DNA from: Euplotes aediculatus
Lineage: Eukaryota; Ciliophora; Spirotrichea; Euplotida; Euplotidae
Assembly (NCBI GenBank): GCA_030463445.1
Contig: JAQGFW010020852.1
Location: 1 to 26,624, forward strand
Reading direction: 5' to 3'
Length of the DNA: 26,624 nucleotides
The notes under the pieces: model-generated
What the model saw: only the letters and a program-made list of their open reading frames with translations
Databases searched by the model: none
Told to the model about the DNA's origin: nothing
Made by a program: the position numbers and the translations under genes
Shown here: positions 7,486 to 15,853 of the stretch, piece by piece
Position numbering within the stretch: position 1 is the first letter of the stretch
Layout of the letters: every line of letters begins with the position of its first letter

Positions 7486-10086
7486 TCAAAACAAAGCCAG
7501 TTGCCCGTCAGATTCTTCCGAAACCTCTTGGTTTTCGGTATTGGCTTCAACTTCGGGTTCAGCTTCTTCTATTTTATCAATTACCTTTGGGGCTTCTTCG
7601 ACAACTTTGGGTGCCAATAATTTAGCTTCTACGACATCTGTATTGATTTTTTGACCATTAGTTTTCCAGCCTCGCACATCCACAAATTCATCTACTTCGA
7701 TAGATTTTGTTTCGATTGGGGCTTTGCGGTCGGCTTTGGTTTTAATCTCAAATCTTGGGTATTTATCAATACTCGCCAGTACCAAACGAGCATTTTTGGC
7801 ATCCGAAATAAACAAGAACTTTTTATCCATCGTGCTGGTTTCAATCTTGAATCGCTTGATGTAGTATTGTCTTTGGTCGCCTTCGTAATGCAAAACCGAA
7901 ATTACCGTGTCGGCTTCTAATTTTGATACAATCAGCACCTCACGAGGTTCGTAACGGTTGGTCAATTCAAAATTGGTCAGTTCGTATTGTCCATCTTTAT
8001 AAATCACCAAAATCTTATCATCCGAACCAAAATTACCCAAATATTTGCCGTGCTCGTCTCTGTTTAGTTTACCGATTACGGCATCGAACCAAATATCCAT
8101 TCCGCCCAGTGTTGATTTACCAGCCTTAGTCAGCACAATCTTACGAATCGGAAATTTGGTAACAACATTACCCATCGAAGAGCGGTTTTTAATAGCAAGT
8201 TCGGCAAAATCCCAATCAAAAATCTTTTTCTTGGCAGTAGATTGAGCCGTAAGATTTATTGTTATTATCTCTGCTTCTCCGTTATCATTAGCTGTAAAGT
8301 ACAAAATTTTCGATTTTGGATTACCCATCGAAACATCATACTCTTTATCACGAGTGATACCTGTTACAAAGAAACGTTTGGCATACGATGTGCCCGATTT
8401 GCCATCGAGATAGATGGCATTGTAAATTTTGCGTTCATCATTTTTTCTGAATACCGAGCAATAGATAATGTCTTTACCCACAAAAACTTTATCTTGCACT
8501 TTTGTGATGACATATTTACCATCACGTTTGAATACAATAATATCGTCAATATCTGAGCAATCCATCACGTATTCATCTTTTTTTAAGCCGTAGCCGATAA
8601 ATCCACCTTCTTTATCTACATAAAGTTTTTGGTTATTGGCAGCTACAACTGTTGCTTGTACCGCACCAAACTGACGAATCTCGGTTTTACGCTCACGGCC
8701 TTTGCTATATTTTTTGAGTAAATCTTTGAAGAATGCAATAGTAAATCTTACAATATTCGCTAAATTATCCTCAACTTCTGCCAATTCGTCTTCGAGCCTA
8801 CGCATCAATTCGTCGGCTTTGAATGAATCGTACTTAGAAATTCGCTTGATTTTAATTTCACAAAGCCTTAAAATATCATCTTCTGTTATTTCTCGATAAA
8901 AATCCTTTTTAAACGGTTCAAGTCCTGCATCGATTGTTTGAATGACTGCCTCGAAAGTTTCACATTCTTCAATATCTCGATAAATACGGTTTTCGATAAA
9001 TATTTTTTCGAGCGAACTATAAAGTAGCTTTTCTTTAAGCTCGTGTTTCTTGATTTCAAGTTCACGCTTGAGCAAATGAACCGTTTGGTCGGTAGAAGTT
9101 CTGAGTATATCACTAATCGAAACAAAATGTGGTTTCTCATCAATGATTACGACTGCATTTGGCGATACCGAGGTTTCGCACTCTGTAAAAGCATAAAGTG
9201 CATCAATCGTAATATCGGGCGATGTATTCGGTGCCAGATGAACTATAATCGAGACATTCTTTGCAGTATTATCTTCTACCTTTTTTATTTTAATTTTACC
9301 TGCATCGTTAGCTTTAATAATTGATTCGATAATACTTGAAGTCGTTGTTCCGTAAGGAATCTCTTGAATTTCGAGTGTTTTTTTATCAATTTCAGCGATT
9401 TTTGCCCTTATCTTAACTTTCCCACCTCTTGCACCGTCGTTGTATGTTCCGACATCAATCATTCCACCTGTCAGAAAATCGGGGTATAATTGAAACGGCT
9501 CTTTTCGTAGATACGAAATAGATGCCTCACAAATCTCAATGAAATTGTGCGGCATTACTTTGGTCGAAAGCCCAACTGCAATCCCCTCAACACCTTGAGC
9601 AATCAACAATGGAAATTTTGATGGAAAGGTAACAGGCTCACGCTTACGACCATCATAGGACATTTGCCACTCAGTTGTGTCTTCATTGAATAAGACATCG
9701 TTGGCAAATTTTGAGAGCCGAACCTCAATATAACGTGGAGCAGCCGCACTATCACCAGTACGAATATCACCCCAATTACCCTGAATATCGAGCATGAGGT
9801 TTTTTTGACCCATCGAAACGATAGCATCGCCAATAGAGGCATCGCCGTGTGGGTGAAATTGCATTGTTGCCCCAATCACATTTGCAACTTTGTTGAATCT
9901 CCCATCATCCATTTCTTTGAGGGCATGAAAAATCCTTCGCTGTACTGGTTTCAAACCATCTTCAGAAGCAGGAACAGCCCGCTCAAGAATTACATACGAT
10001 GCGTATTCGAGAAACCAGTTCTCAAACATATCATCAATGACTTCTTTCTGATTTGTTGGGTCATAATTGGTGTTTTGCTCACTCAT
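7486..10086 (-). CDS. parC: DNA topoisomerase IV subunit A (GyrA/ParC family)
   Basis: The 866-residue protein has the winged-helix/tower core of type IIA topoisomerase A subunits, with catalytic Tyr119 in APRYIEVRL and the motifs GLKPVQRRI and HPHGDASIGD. The APRY context (rather than the AMRY of GyrA) points to ParC. The C-terminal half carries beta-propeller-like repeats and then an acidic tail (about 820-861) ending in QLALF, which resembles a beta-clamp binding motif. At the position of the quinolone-contacting serine of E. coli GyrA it has Ala83, while Asp87 is kept. ParC passes DNA strands to separate daughter chromosomes, together with ParE. No parE gene is adjacent. It has its own promoter-like element at 10118-10125. 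Confidence 0.93.
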   Translation of the reverse strand: MSEQNTNYDPTNQKEVIDDMFENWFLEYASYVILERAVPASEDGLKPVQRRIFHALKEMDDGRFNKVANVIGATMQFHPHGDASIGDAIVSMGQKNLMLDIQGNWGDIRTGDSAAAPRYIEVRLSKFANDVLFNEDTTEWQMSYDGRKREPVTFPSKFPLLIAQGVEGIAVGLSTKVMPHNFIEICEASISYLRKEPFQLYPDFLTGGMIDVGTYNDGARGGKVKIRAKIAEIDKKTLEIQEIPYGTTTSSIIESIIKANDAGKIKIKKVEDNTAKNVSIIVHLAPNTSPDITIDALYAFTECETSVSPNAVVIIDEKPHFVSISDILRTSTDQTVHLLKRELEIKKHELKEKLLYSSLEKIFIENRIYRDIEECETFEAVIQTIDAGLEPFKKDFYREITEDDILRLCEIKIKRISKYDSFKADELMRRLEDELAEVEDNLANIVRFTIAFFKDLLKKYSKGRERKTEIRQFGAVQATVVAANNQKLYVDKEGGFIGYGLKKDEYVMDCSDIDDIIVFKRDGKYVITKVQDKVFVGKDIIYCSVFRKNDERKIYNAIYLDGKSGTSYAKRFFVTGITRDKEYDVSMGNPKSKILYFTANDNGEAEIITINLTAQSTAKKKIFDWDFAELAIKNRSSMGNVVTKFPIRKIVLTKAGKSTLGGMDIWFDAVIGKLNRDEHGKYLGNFGSDDKILVIYKDGQYELTNFELTNRYEPREVLIVSKLEADTVISVLHYEGDQRQYYIKRFKIETSTMDKKFLFISDAKNARLVLASIDKYPRFEIKTKADRKAPIETKSIEVDEFVDVRGWKTNGQKINTDVVEAKLLAPKVVEEAPKVIDKIEEAEPEVEANTENQEVSEESDGQLALF

Positions 10087-10117
10087 CTTGGATATTTGTC
10101 GAAAAGCGTTATTTATG

Positions 10118-10151
10118 CAAATATAATAAAAAAAGGCTCAAAATCATGCAA
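10118..10151 (-). promoter_or_regulatory. Promoter of parC (Bacteroidota-type)
   Basis: On the minus strand TATATTTG (10125 down to 10118) matches the -7 consensus TAnnTTTG, with TTG (10151-10149) 23 bp upstream, at the long end of the known spacing. The expected start near 10111 gives a leader of about 25 nt before the parC ATG. The element lies directly against the T tract of the kinase terminator and overlaps its last bases, so termination and initiation share the same DNA. Confidence 0.5.
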
Positions 10152-10160
10152 TTTCGAGCC
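10125..10160 (-). terminator. Rho-independent terminator of the TPR kinase operon
   Basis: On the minus strand a 10-bp stem (10160-10151 / 10144-10135, one G-U pair, 6-nt loop) is followed by a run of seven T and then ATTA. It lies 21 bp after the kinase stop codon. The G-U pair is only allowed on this strand, which supports a role in the minus-strand RNA. Confidence 0.85.
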
Positions 10161-10181
10161 TCGAATTGGATAAAATGTGGA

Positions 10182-11996
10182 TTACTTTTTCAAAATGACA
10201 GTAAACTCAGAGCCAACACCGATTTCGGATTGAACGCTGATTTCGCCTCCAATTTCATCAATAATCCGCTTAACAATATTTAAACCCAAACCCGTAGAAG
10301 ACTCTCCAGCAGTGGGTTTTGAGGTAGAATTGCCGTATTTTGAAAATAAAATAGGAATTTCAGTTTGGGAGATACCTATACCTTCGTCTTTGATTTTGAC
10401 AATGGTCTTTTTTGAGAATTCTTCAACGTTAATCCAAACCCTCGAATCTGAGTTTGAATATTTAATAGCATTAGAGATTAGATTCTCTAACACTCTGTTA
10501 ATCAAATATTTATCACTCAAAACTGAGATACTTTTGGGGGTTGAAACATTAAGAATCTTAATTTTTTTTGCTGCTGCAATCTCTTCAAACTCGGTAATGA
10601 CATGGTTAATTGCTGACATTAAATCAAAATTTTCGAGCGTTAGAGTATGCTGATTGGTTTCGGCTTTTTCGACATCCAGAATTTTTTTTATAAGCGAAAT
10701 CCCATTGTTAGAACTTTGCTCGATAATATTAGCAGCTTCCATCTCTTTTGAATCCTCTTTTAGGTTCATTTTCAGGATATTATTCCAAGTTTTGATTGTC
10801 AGAAAAGGTGTACTCAAATCGTGAGAAACTATGCTTATTAGGTTATTTTTCTCAGTATTTAGGTCTGATAATCGCTGATTTTGGCTTTGAATGAGTCTAT
10901 TTTTTTGGCGATTTTTGTACCAAAAAAACGCAATGATACTCGTAAACATCAAAAGCCCGATTAGCCCAATTATAAATGCTAACTGGCGTTGTTTTTGCTG
11001 CTCAAGCTGCTGATTGAGTAGTTTATTTTCTTGCTCTTTTTTCTCAGATTCGTATTTTTCACGGAGGTCAGTTATAGATTGATTTGTTTCTAAATTTAAT
11101 AAAGACTTACCCAAACTATCATAAGACACAAAATAACTGTAAGCCTTTTTGTAATCTCCGAAATGAGCATATAATTCGGACAAACCACCAATAGAGAGAT
11201 GTTCTTTGGGCTTTGATTTAATTTTTCTTGAGATATTTAGGCATTCAATCGCATATTTTTCGGCTTCGGCTTTTTGATTGGTATTTTCATAAATAGAGGC
11301 CAAATTGCTGTAATCATACCAAAGGTCTTCTTCAAACTTCATTTTTTTGTGAAATTCGATATTTTGGAGTACAAAAGGTTTAGCTTCGGCATATTTACCT
11401 TGTTTGATTAACAACGTTGCTAAATTTATTTTGACATCGGCAATCCCAACCGAATCTTTGATAACCTCTTTAATTTTCAGTGAATTCGTATAGCAAAAAT
11501 AAGAACTATCATATTTGCCTTCGTTACGGTATATCGTACCTAAGTTTGTGTAATACGTTGAAAGTCGGCGTTGATTGGCTTTTTCTTTTTGTCCCTCGTA
11601 GATACCTTTTAAGAGTAGCTTTTTAGCTTCAGGTATCCTATTTGTGTTGTAGTAAATATTAAAAATATCGCCAATGGCTTGGTATTTTTCATCAACAAAA
11701 TTATTTTGTTCAGCGATTTTAAGGTATGTAAGATACGATTCGGCAGCTTTTTCTAATTTACCATCGTATTCATAATAAAAACCCATAAAACGATAATAAT
11801 AGCTTGCTTCTTTTTTGAGTCCAATTTTGTTGGCATCATTCCGAATCTGCTCAGCCATAATTTTTATAGAATCTTTCTTAGATTCATAAAAAAGAGGCGT
11901 TTTGTCAATCTTTCGGAGTATTGATTCTTGTGTAATTTGCCCAAAAGTTGTAGTCAAAATGCAGCAAAAACTAAATAAAAAGTAGATTCTTTTCAT
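10182..11996 (-). CDS. Sensor histidine kinase with periplasmic TPR domain
   Basis: The 604-residue protein starts with a signal peptide (cut near FG/Q at 19-20). A tetratricopeptide array follows (about 40-300; e.g. YYRFMGFYYEYDGKLEKAAE), then a coiled coil (about 305-333), one membrane helix (about 336-358) and a second coiled coil. The HisKA domain has SHDLSTP with His392. The ATPase domain has N-box ENLISNAIKYS near 503, G1 DEGIGIS and G2 GLGLNIVK near 567-574. The protein thus faces the periplasm with TPRs that probably bind another protein and signals to the cytoplasm. The LuxR-type regulator lies 29 bp upstream on the same strand and is the likely partner. The H-box has Ser-Thr-Pro where Arg-Thr-Pro is usual. 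Confidence 0.93.
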   Translation of the reverse strand: MKRIYFLFSFCCILTTTFGQITQESILRKIDKTPLFYESKKDSIKIMAEQIRNDANKIGLKKEASYYYRFMGFYYEYDGKLEKAAESYLTYLKIAEQNNFVDEKYQAIGDIFNIYYNTNRIPEAKKLLLKGIYEGQKEKANQRRLSTYYTNLGTIYRNEGKYDSSYFCYTNSLKIKEVIKDSVGIADVKINLATLLIKQGKYAEAKPFVLQNIEFHKKMKFEEDLWYDYSNLASIYENTNQKAEAEKYAIECLNISRKIKSKPKEHLSIGGLSELYAHFGDYKKAYSYFVSYDSLGKSLLNLETNQSITDLREKYESEKKEQENKLLNQQLEQQKQRQLAFIIGLIGLLMFTSIIAFFWYKNRQKNRLIQSQNQRLSDLNTEKNNLISIVSHDLSTPFLTIKTWNNILKMNLKEDSKEMEAANIIEQSSNNGISLIKKILDVEKAETNQHTLTLENFDLMSAINHVITEFEEIAAAKKIKILNVSTPKSISVLSDKYLINRVLENLISNAIKYSNSDSRVWINVEEFSKKTIVKIKDEGIGISQTEIPILFSKYGNSTSKPTAGESSTGLGLNIVKRIIDEIGGEISVQSEIGVGSEFTVILKK

Positions 11997-12025
11997 GGTT
12001 TGGATAAAATTGAAATAGATGAATT

Positions 12026-12670
12026 TTAAACCAAGTGATATGTAAAAGCGTATTTTACCAAACCCACAGTATTACTGACACCGAGTTTAATCATCATGTT
12101 TTGTCGGTGGGTATCAACCGTACTAACACTTACAAAAAGTTTTTCGGCAATTTGCGAACTGCTATATTCTTCGCAGATAAGTTTCAGAATCTCTCTTTCA
12201 CGATTGCTCAATACAACAGCCGAACTCTTATTAATATACGAACTCTCGTGTATTGATTCATCTTTTGAGAAATTCAAATCAATATCATCGGAGTAATAAC
12301 ATCCGCCACCTGCAACAGTACGAATAGCATCAAAAAGTATATCGTAAGAGGTATCTTTTAATAAATAGCCTTGAAAACTATGTTTTCGGAGTCTATGAAA
12401 CATCCTTGAACCCCTTAGAATAGTAAGATAAATGATTGGTAATTGCGGGGCAACTTTACGAATTTTTAAGAGTAATTCTTCGGAATCAAAGTCTGGTAAG
12501 TTAATGTCTAAAACCAGCAAATCTATGGTCGAATTTTGGCTGATAATATTCAAAAGCTCGGCACCCGATTGGCAAGTTTTGACCACCGAAAAATCAGCTT
12601 GAGACTCGATTATGGTGGCTAATCCCCTCAACAACAATTCGTGGTCATCAACCAAACATATTTTAATCAT
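12026..12670 (-). CDS. NarL/LuxR-type response regulator
   Basis: I chose the ATG at 12670 (MIKICLVDD), since the receiver fold begins there and AAAAGGT lies just upstream; a longer frame to 12745 adds an unlikely Cys-rich leader. The 214-residue protein has a receiver with Asp8/Asp9, phospho-acceptor Asp55 (LVLDINLP), Thr83 and Lys105. A LuxR-type helix-turn-helix follows (about 150-200; LSNREREILKLI, STVDTHRQNM). It is the first gene of an operon with the TPR histidine kinase, so it is probably activated by it. NarL-type partners are more often seen with HisKA_3 kinases, so pairing with a HisKA kinase is slightly unusual but common in Bacteroidota. Targets are unknown. Confidence 0.92.
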   Translation of the reverse strand: MIKICLVDDHELLLRGLATIIESQADFSVVKTCQSGAELLNIISQNSTIDLLVLDINLPDFDSEELLLKIRKVAPQLPIIYLTILRGSRMFHRLRKHSFQGYLLKDTSYDILFDAIRTVAGGGCYYSDDIDLNFSKDESIHESSYINKSSAVVLSNREREILKLICEEYSSSQIAEKLFVSVSTVDTHRQNMMIKLGVSNTVGLVKYAFTYHLV

Positions 12671-12834
12671 TTTTGACCTTTTTGAATGAGCATAAAGATA
12701 AAAAATCATTGAGTCTGATGCAATTTTAGCACAGCAACACCTCAATTATTTATTAAACGGCAAATTCTCCTTATTTACACGATGTTTTGATGTTCACTAA
12801 TTTTCAAAATTTGTACTTCAAAAATAGCAAATTC
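12671..12834. promoter_or_regulatory. Divergent promoter region between the LuxR-type and LytTR genes
   Basis: These 164 bp should hold promoters for both divergent units. On the minus strand TATTTTTG (12826-12819) fits the -7 consensus but lies about 150 nt from the regulator start and has no good -33 element. On the plus strand AAAATTTG (12806-12813) matches 7 of 8 positions, with TTG (12787-12789) 16 bp upstream. Neither is strong. No clear operator repeat was seen. Confidence 0.3.
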
Positions 12835-13164
12835 ATGAAAACATTTAAGGCTTTAGTTCCAAATTCTAAAAGTGAGATAAGACTCGATGAGGTTATCCGA
12901 ATCAAAGCCGATGTCAATTACAGTCATCTGGTGCTCTCCTCCGGTACAAAAATCATATTGGCTCGTACACTAAAAGCCTACGAAAAAGACCTTTCACTAC
13001 CTTTTATTAGGGTTAATAAATCTTGTATGATAAATATCCATTATATAGAAAATAGTGCTGCAAATGATAAATCACAAATCAGATTGTGTGATGGTTTTGA
13101 AACTTCGGTCTCTCGTAGAAGAATCAATCATGTAGCCAATGCCATTTTGAGATTTAATCAATAA
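12835..13164 (+). CDS. Stand-alone LytTR DNA-binding protein
   Basis: The frame extends back to 12787 through a TTG and an ATG at 12790, but I chose the ATG at 12835 because the LytTR fold and the related gene at 26340 begin with similarly short N termini. The 109-residue product is only a LytTR domain: EVIRIKADVNYSHLVL, then ILARTLKAYEKDL, then FIRVNKSCMINIHYI and a basic SVSRRRI end. There is no receiver, so activity must be controlled otherwise (amount, ligand or partner). Two secreted proteins follow on the same strand (gap 25 bp, then 71 bp), which makes them likely targets or operon mates. Confidence 0.88.
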   Translation: MKTFKALVPNSKSEIRLDEVIRIKADVNYSHLVLSSGTKIILARTLKAYEKDLSLPFIRVNKSCMINIHYIENSAANDKSQIRLCDGFETSVSRRRINHVANAILRFNQ

Positions 13165-13189
13165 CCTGTAAATCAATCATTTAGAAATC

Positions 13190-13864
13190 ATGAAAACTTT
13201 TTTTACAATTTACTTTTTCGCATCTGTCATTTGTGCTTTGGCACAGCCAGGTCCAGCCTCTATAATACCATCTTCGATGATAAATGATGCTACCGAGCGA
13301 GCCGTAACTATGAAAAACGGTATTATGAAAAACACGCCAATAGTTTCGCATTGGCAGTTGCATGCCAGTGGTTTTCAGCCAACGATTAGCCTCGGAGCAG
13401 GTGGTTTTTTTATGGAATACGCCGAGCATCCAGAGTATTCGATTGTTACCCAAAATGCTGGAAATGCACAAAGTGCCAGCATGATGGCTCCGATTGATTT
13501 GCCGCATAATGCCGAGATTCAGATACTCGAAGCCTGTTATTATGACCGAAGTGGGCAATCGAACTTTGTGGATTGTAGCCTAAAATTTAATTTTTTGAGG
13601 GTTGCTGATAATGGTTGTCCACCCGAGATAATCGGAAGTATTACAAGTTTGGCATCCGGACAAGACCCCAACTGCCCAATTAGATGCACAACCCTGACGC
13701 TGCCACAAGCGACTATTAATACCGTGAATAACCAAGATTATTTTTACTATGTAACCGTACAAAGTTTTGATGATAACACTGCAAATGGGAACGCTGCTTG
13801 TGGCAACTGGGCTACGGCAAATTTGGGTATAAGAGGGATTCAGATTCAATTTAATCAGAAGTAA
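13190..13864 (+). CDS. Secreted protein of unknown function with six cysteines
   Basis: I do not recognise the family. The 224 residues start with a signal peptide (cut near LAQ at 17-19). The Cys in it does not form a good lipobox, so a soluble secreted or periplasmic protein is likelier than a lipoprotein. The mature part looks beta-rich, and six Cys (in EACYY, VDCSL, NGCPP, PNCPIRC and AACGN) could form three disulfides. No C-terminal T9SS sorting domain is visible. It lies 25 bp after the stand-alone LytTR gene, so the two are probably cotranscribed, and 71 bp before the tail-fibre-like secreted protein. Confidence 0.82.
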   Translation: MKTFFTIYFFASVICALAQPGPASIIPSSMINDATERAVTMKNGIMKNTPIVSHWQLHASGFQPTISLGAGGFFMEYAEHPEYSIVTQNAGNAQSASMMAPIDLPHNAEIQILEACYYDRSGQSNFVDCSLKFNFLRVADNGCPPEIIGSITSLASGQDPNCPIRCTTLTLPQATINTVNNQDYFYYVTVQSFDDNTANGNAACGNWATANLGIRGIQIQFNQK

Positions 13865-13935
13865 ATCTTAAAACGAAAATCATATCAAATATTTTTTAGC
13901 TTACCTAAGTATCTCATTTTCAATTATTTACAAAT

Positions 13936-15069
13936 ATGAAAAACCGTTATTTGATTGCCATTATCGCTTTATTTATAAACTTAGAAGGTTTTGCACAGGG
14001 AATCACAATTCGCCCCAATCGAATCGAAACAGATTATAACACTACCGAAAATATTTTTATTCGGAACACCGACTTTCCGAATATCATTGGCGTTAAGTTG
14101 AATGGAACTCACACCACCCCATCGGCCGTAAACGATAACCAACTCTTATTCAGTATCGAAGGACGAGGATTTGGTGGTGCTGGTTTTACAACAATGCGTC
14201 CAGGTTTGAGAATGTACTCAACCCAAAACTGGAACCCCAGTAATCAGGGTTCGAGAATGGAGCTTTTTACTAATAAAAACGGCGAAACTTCCTTTAGAAG
14301 CAGGCTTTTTATCAACCACAATGGCAAAGTCGGAGTCGGCGAATATTTCCATTCACTGAATTTCGTACCTGACCACCAATTTGAGGTTCAGCAAGCATCC
14401 GACGACGACAAAGGTGTTGGAGTTTATCGCTACGGTGGTGATGGTCCTGCCTATTTTGGTCTGAGTGCCAGAGGAAATTATTTACTGCCAACTGCCACTC
14501 GTACAGGTGATATTTTAGCAAGATTTGGAGGAAAAGGCTATGATGGAACAACTTTTACAACTGCCCGAGCCAGAATTGATATGCTTGCCAATCAAGATTG
14601 GACAAACACTGCAACCAGTACAAAAATCAATTTTTATACAACAGAAAACAATACCATAAGTCCTACTGCAAAACTGACCATCAATGGCAACGGCAATGTA
14701 GGAATCGGAGATGAATCGCCAAATGTGAAATTGAGAATCAACGGAGATATGGCATTAGACTTACCAGAGACTTATATTTCTGTTCCAAATACTGGTTTGC
14801 TTGAGCGAAACAATAGGTCGGTGGTCTTGATAAGCGGAGGTAATACCATCAAGGGAATTGCCGATGGCAAAGAAGGGCTTATTTTACATCTAATTTTTGC
14901 GAGTGATTATGAAATCCGAAATGAATCAGGAGACGTAAACCCAGCTCAAAGAATAATTACGGGAGAACCTTTTGCAAGTCCAAATATCCAAATCACATCT
15001 CCGGGGGCTTGTACTTTAATCTTTGACCATATATTTGAAAGGTGGCGAGTGATAAGTTATCAAAAATAG
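13936..15069 (+). CDS. Secreted tail-fibre-like protein with two internal repeats
   Basis: The 377-residue protein has a signal peptide (cut near FAQ at 19-21). Two related beta repeats follow at about 71-151 and 192-268. Each has GrGf/GkGyxG-xxFTT, an RxxM...QxW segment and an ending of the type LtInxNGnVGIGdesPn. That ending is typical of phage tail-fibre and Bacteroidota surface proteins. The C-terminal ~105 residues (about 270-377) resemble the shaft/cap module seen in such proteins: an ISGGNTIKGI start, an INITG-like RIITGEPF centre, then TLIFDHIFERWRVIS. No peptidase S74 catalytic residues, anchor or T9SS domain is seen. It is likely a trimeric extracellular fibre or adhesin, by analogy only. 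A terminator lies about 180 bp downstream. Confidence 0.8.
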   Translation: MKNRYLIAIIALFINLEGFAQGITIRPNRIETDYNTTENIFIRNTDFPNIIGVKLNGTHTTPSAVNDNQLLFSIEGRGFGGAGFTTMRPGLRMYSTQNWNPSNQGSRMELFTNKNGETSFRSRLFINHNGKVGVGEYFHSLNFVPDHQFEVQQASDDDKGVGVYRYGGDGPAYFGLSARGNYLLPTATRTGDILARFGGKGYDGTTFTTARARIDMLANQDWTNTATSTKINFYTTENNTISPTAKLTINGNGNVGIGDESPNVKLRINGDMALDLPETYISVPNTGLLERNNRSVVLISGGNTIKGIADGKEGLILHLIFASDYEIRNESGDVNPAQRIITGEPFASPNIQITSPGACTLIFDHIFERWRVISYQK

Positions 15070-15249
15070 CTAATTCTAAAATTTGCAGACGATTCATCAT
15101 AGGTGACTCATTGGGCAACCTTTTTGTGTACATCCTAAATCGTTTCGAATTACAAATTCAGTACAGATACAATGACTAATAAAGCTATCAAAAACTTTTT
15201 TATAGCACGAAAATATCAAAATTAACTCAATTGATTTTACATTTTTTAG

Positions 15250-15286
15250 AAAGCCCCCAAAAAGCAATATTTGGGTGCTTTTTTTA
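15250..15286 (+). terminator. Rho-independent terminator after the secreted-protein genes
   Basis: AAGCCCCCAA (15251-15260) and TTGGGTGCTT (15271-15280) pair at 9 of 10 positions around a 10-nt loop, and a run of seven T follows on the plus strand (15279-15285). It lies about 180 bp downstream of the tail-fibre-like gene and separates it from the SusC locus. Confidence 0.78.
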
Positions 15287-15289
15287 GTA

Positions 15290-15660
15290 TATACGTATTT
15301 AAGTAGAAATGCCTAAAATTAGAATATTACAATTAAATAAAAATATTTTCAACAAAAAACAAAAACATATTTTTTCATTTTTTTATATTTTTAAATACTA
15401 AATAGCAAATAATTAAACCTACTTTTTATAAATTTTTAATTTTATAAGATAAAATATTAAAAACTTAAACATACACTATTTAACACTCGTATTGATAATA
15501 TAAATTTAAATTTAAGAAAAAATCTGCTATAATTGTACTTTTCAAATTAAATATAATATATTATTAATTATTTTCAGTGAATATATATTTTTTTTAGGTA
15601 AATATTTTTTTATTCAATTTACACATACTACTTTTAGAATATAATTCTTAGATAAGTACA
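15290..15660. other. Very AT-rich non-coding spacer upstream of the SusC locus
   Basis: About 370 bp made almost only of A and T runs, without a plausible gene on either strand and much richer in AT than the rest of the window. It probably holds the promoter region of the SusC operon, but no exact TAnnTTTG element was found (TACTTTTA near 15630-15637 is the nearest). It could also be a site for nucleoid proteins. Confidence 0.45.
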
Positions 15661-15774
15661 ACAATTCTTCTTCAAGTATCTTCTTTCCGACCGCAAAAAC
15701 AAGAGATATTTGAATCCTTTAAAAGCTACGCAAAAGCGGGTTTGGAGTACAATTATGGTTACTTCATTTTTATT

Positions 15775-15853
15775 AGATAGGGTAAAAACTATCTGTTACA
15801 ACATCAACTAAAACCAAATAAGACATAATCTCATCAGTAATTCTGATAAGATT
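15775..15853. promoter_or_regulatory. Two stem-loops in the SusC leader
   Basis: A 6-bp stem (15775-15780 / 15789-15794) is followed by an 11-position stem (15827-15837 / 15843-15853, 5-nt loop). The second has a C-A mismatch on the plus strand but a U-G pair on the minus strand, so an antisense RNA would fold it better. Neither carries a T tract. Confidence 0.4.

Noticed and set aside
7413-7625. Plus-strand open frame of 70 codons overlapping the parC end.
   Set aside because: It runs through the terminator and lies antisense to parC; a shadow frame.
12787-12834. Longer N terminus for the first LytTR gene (TTG at 12787, ATG at 12790).
   Set aside because: The extra residues are not LytTR-like and overlap the likely promoter; the related gene at 26340 starts right at the domain.
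13190-13249. Lipoprotein signal in the 224-residue secreted protein.
   Set aside because: The Cys is preceded by SVI, which is not an acceptable lipobox; cleavage after ALA fits an ordinary signal peptide.
15290-15660. AT-rich spacer as a replication origin or horizontally acquired island edge.
   Set aside because: No DnaA-box cluster, dnaA/dnaN neighbours, tRNA or integrase is visible.
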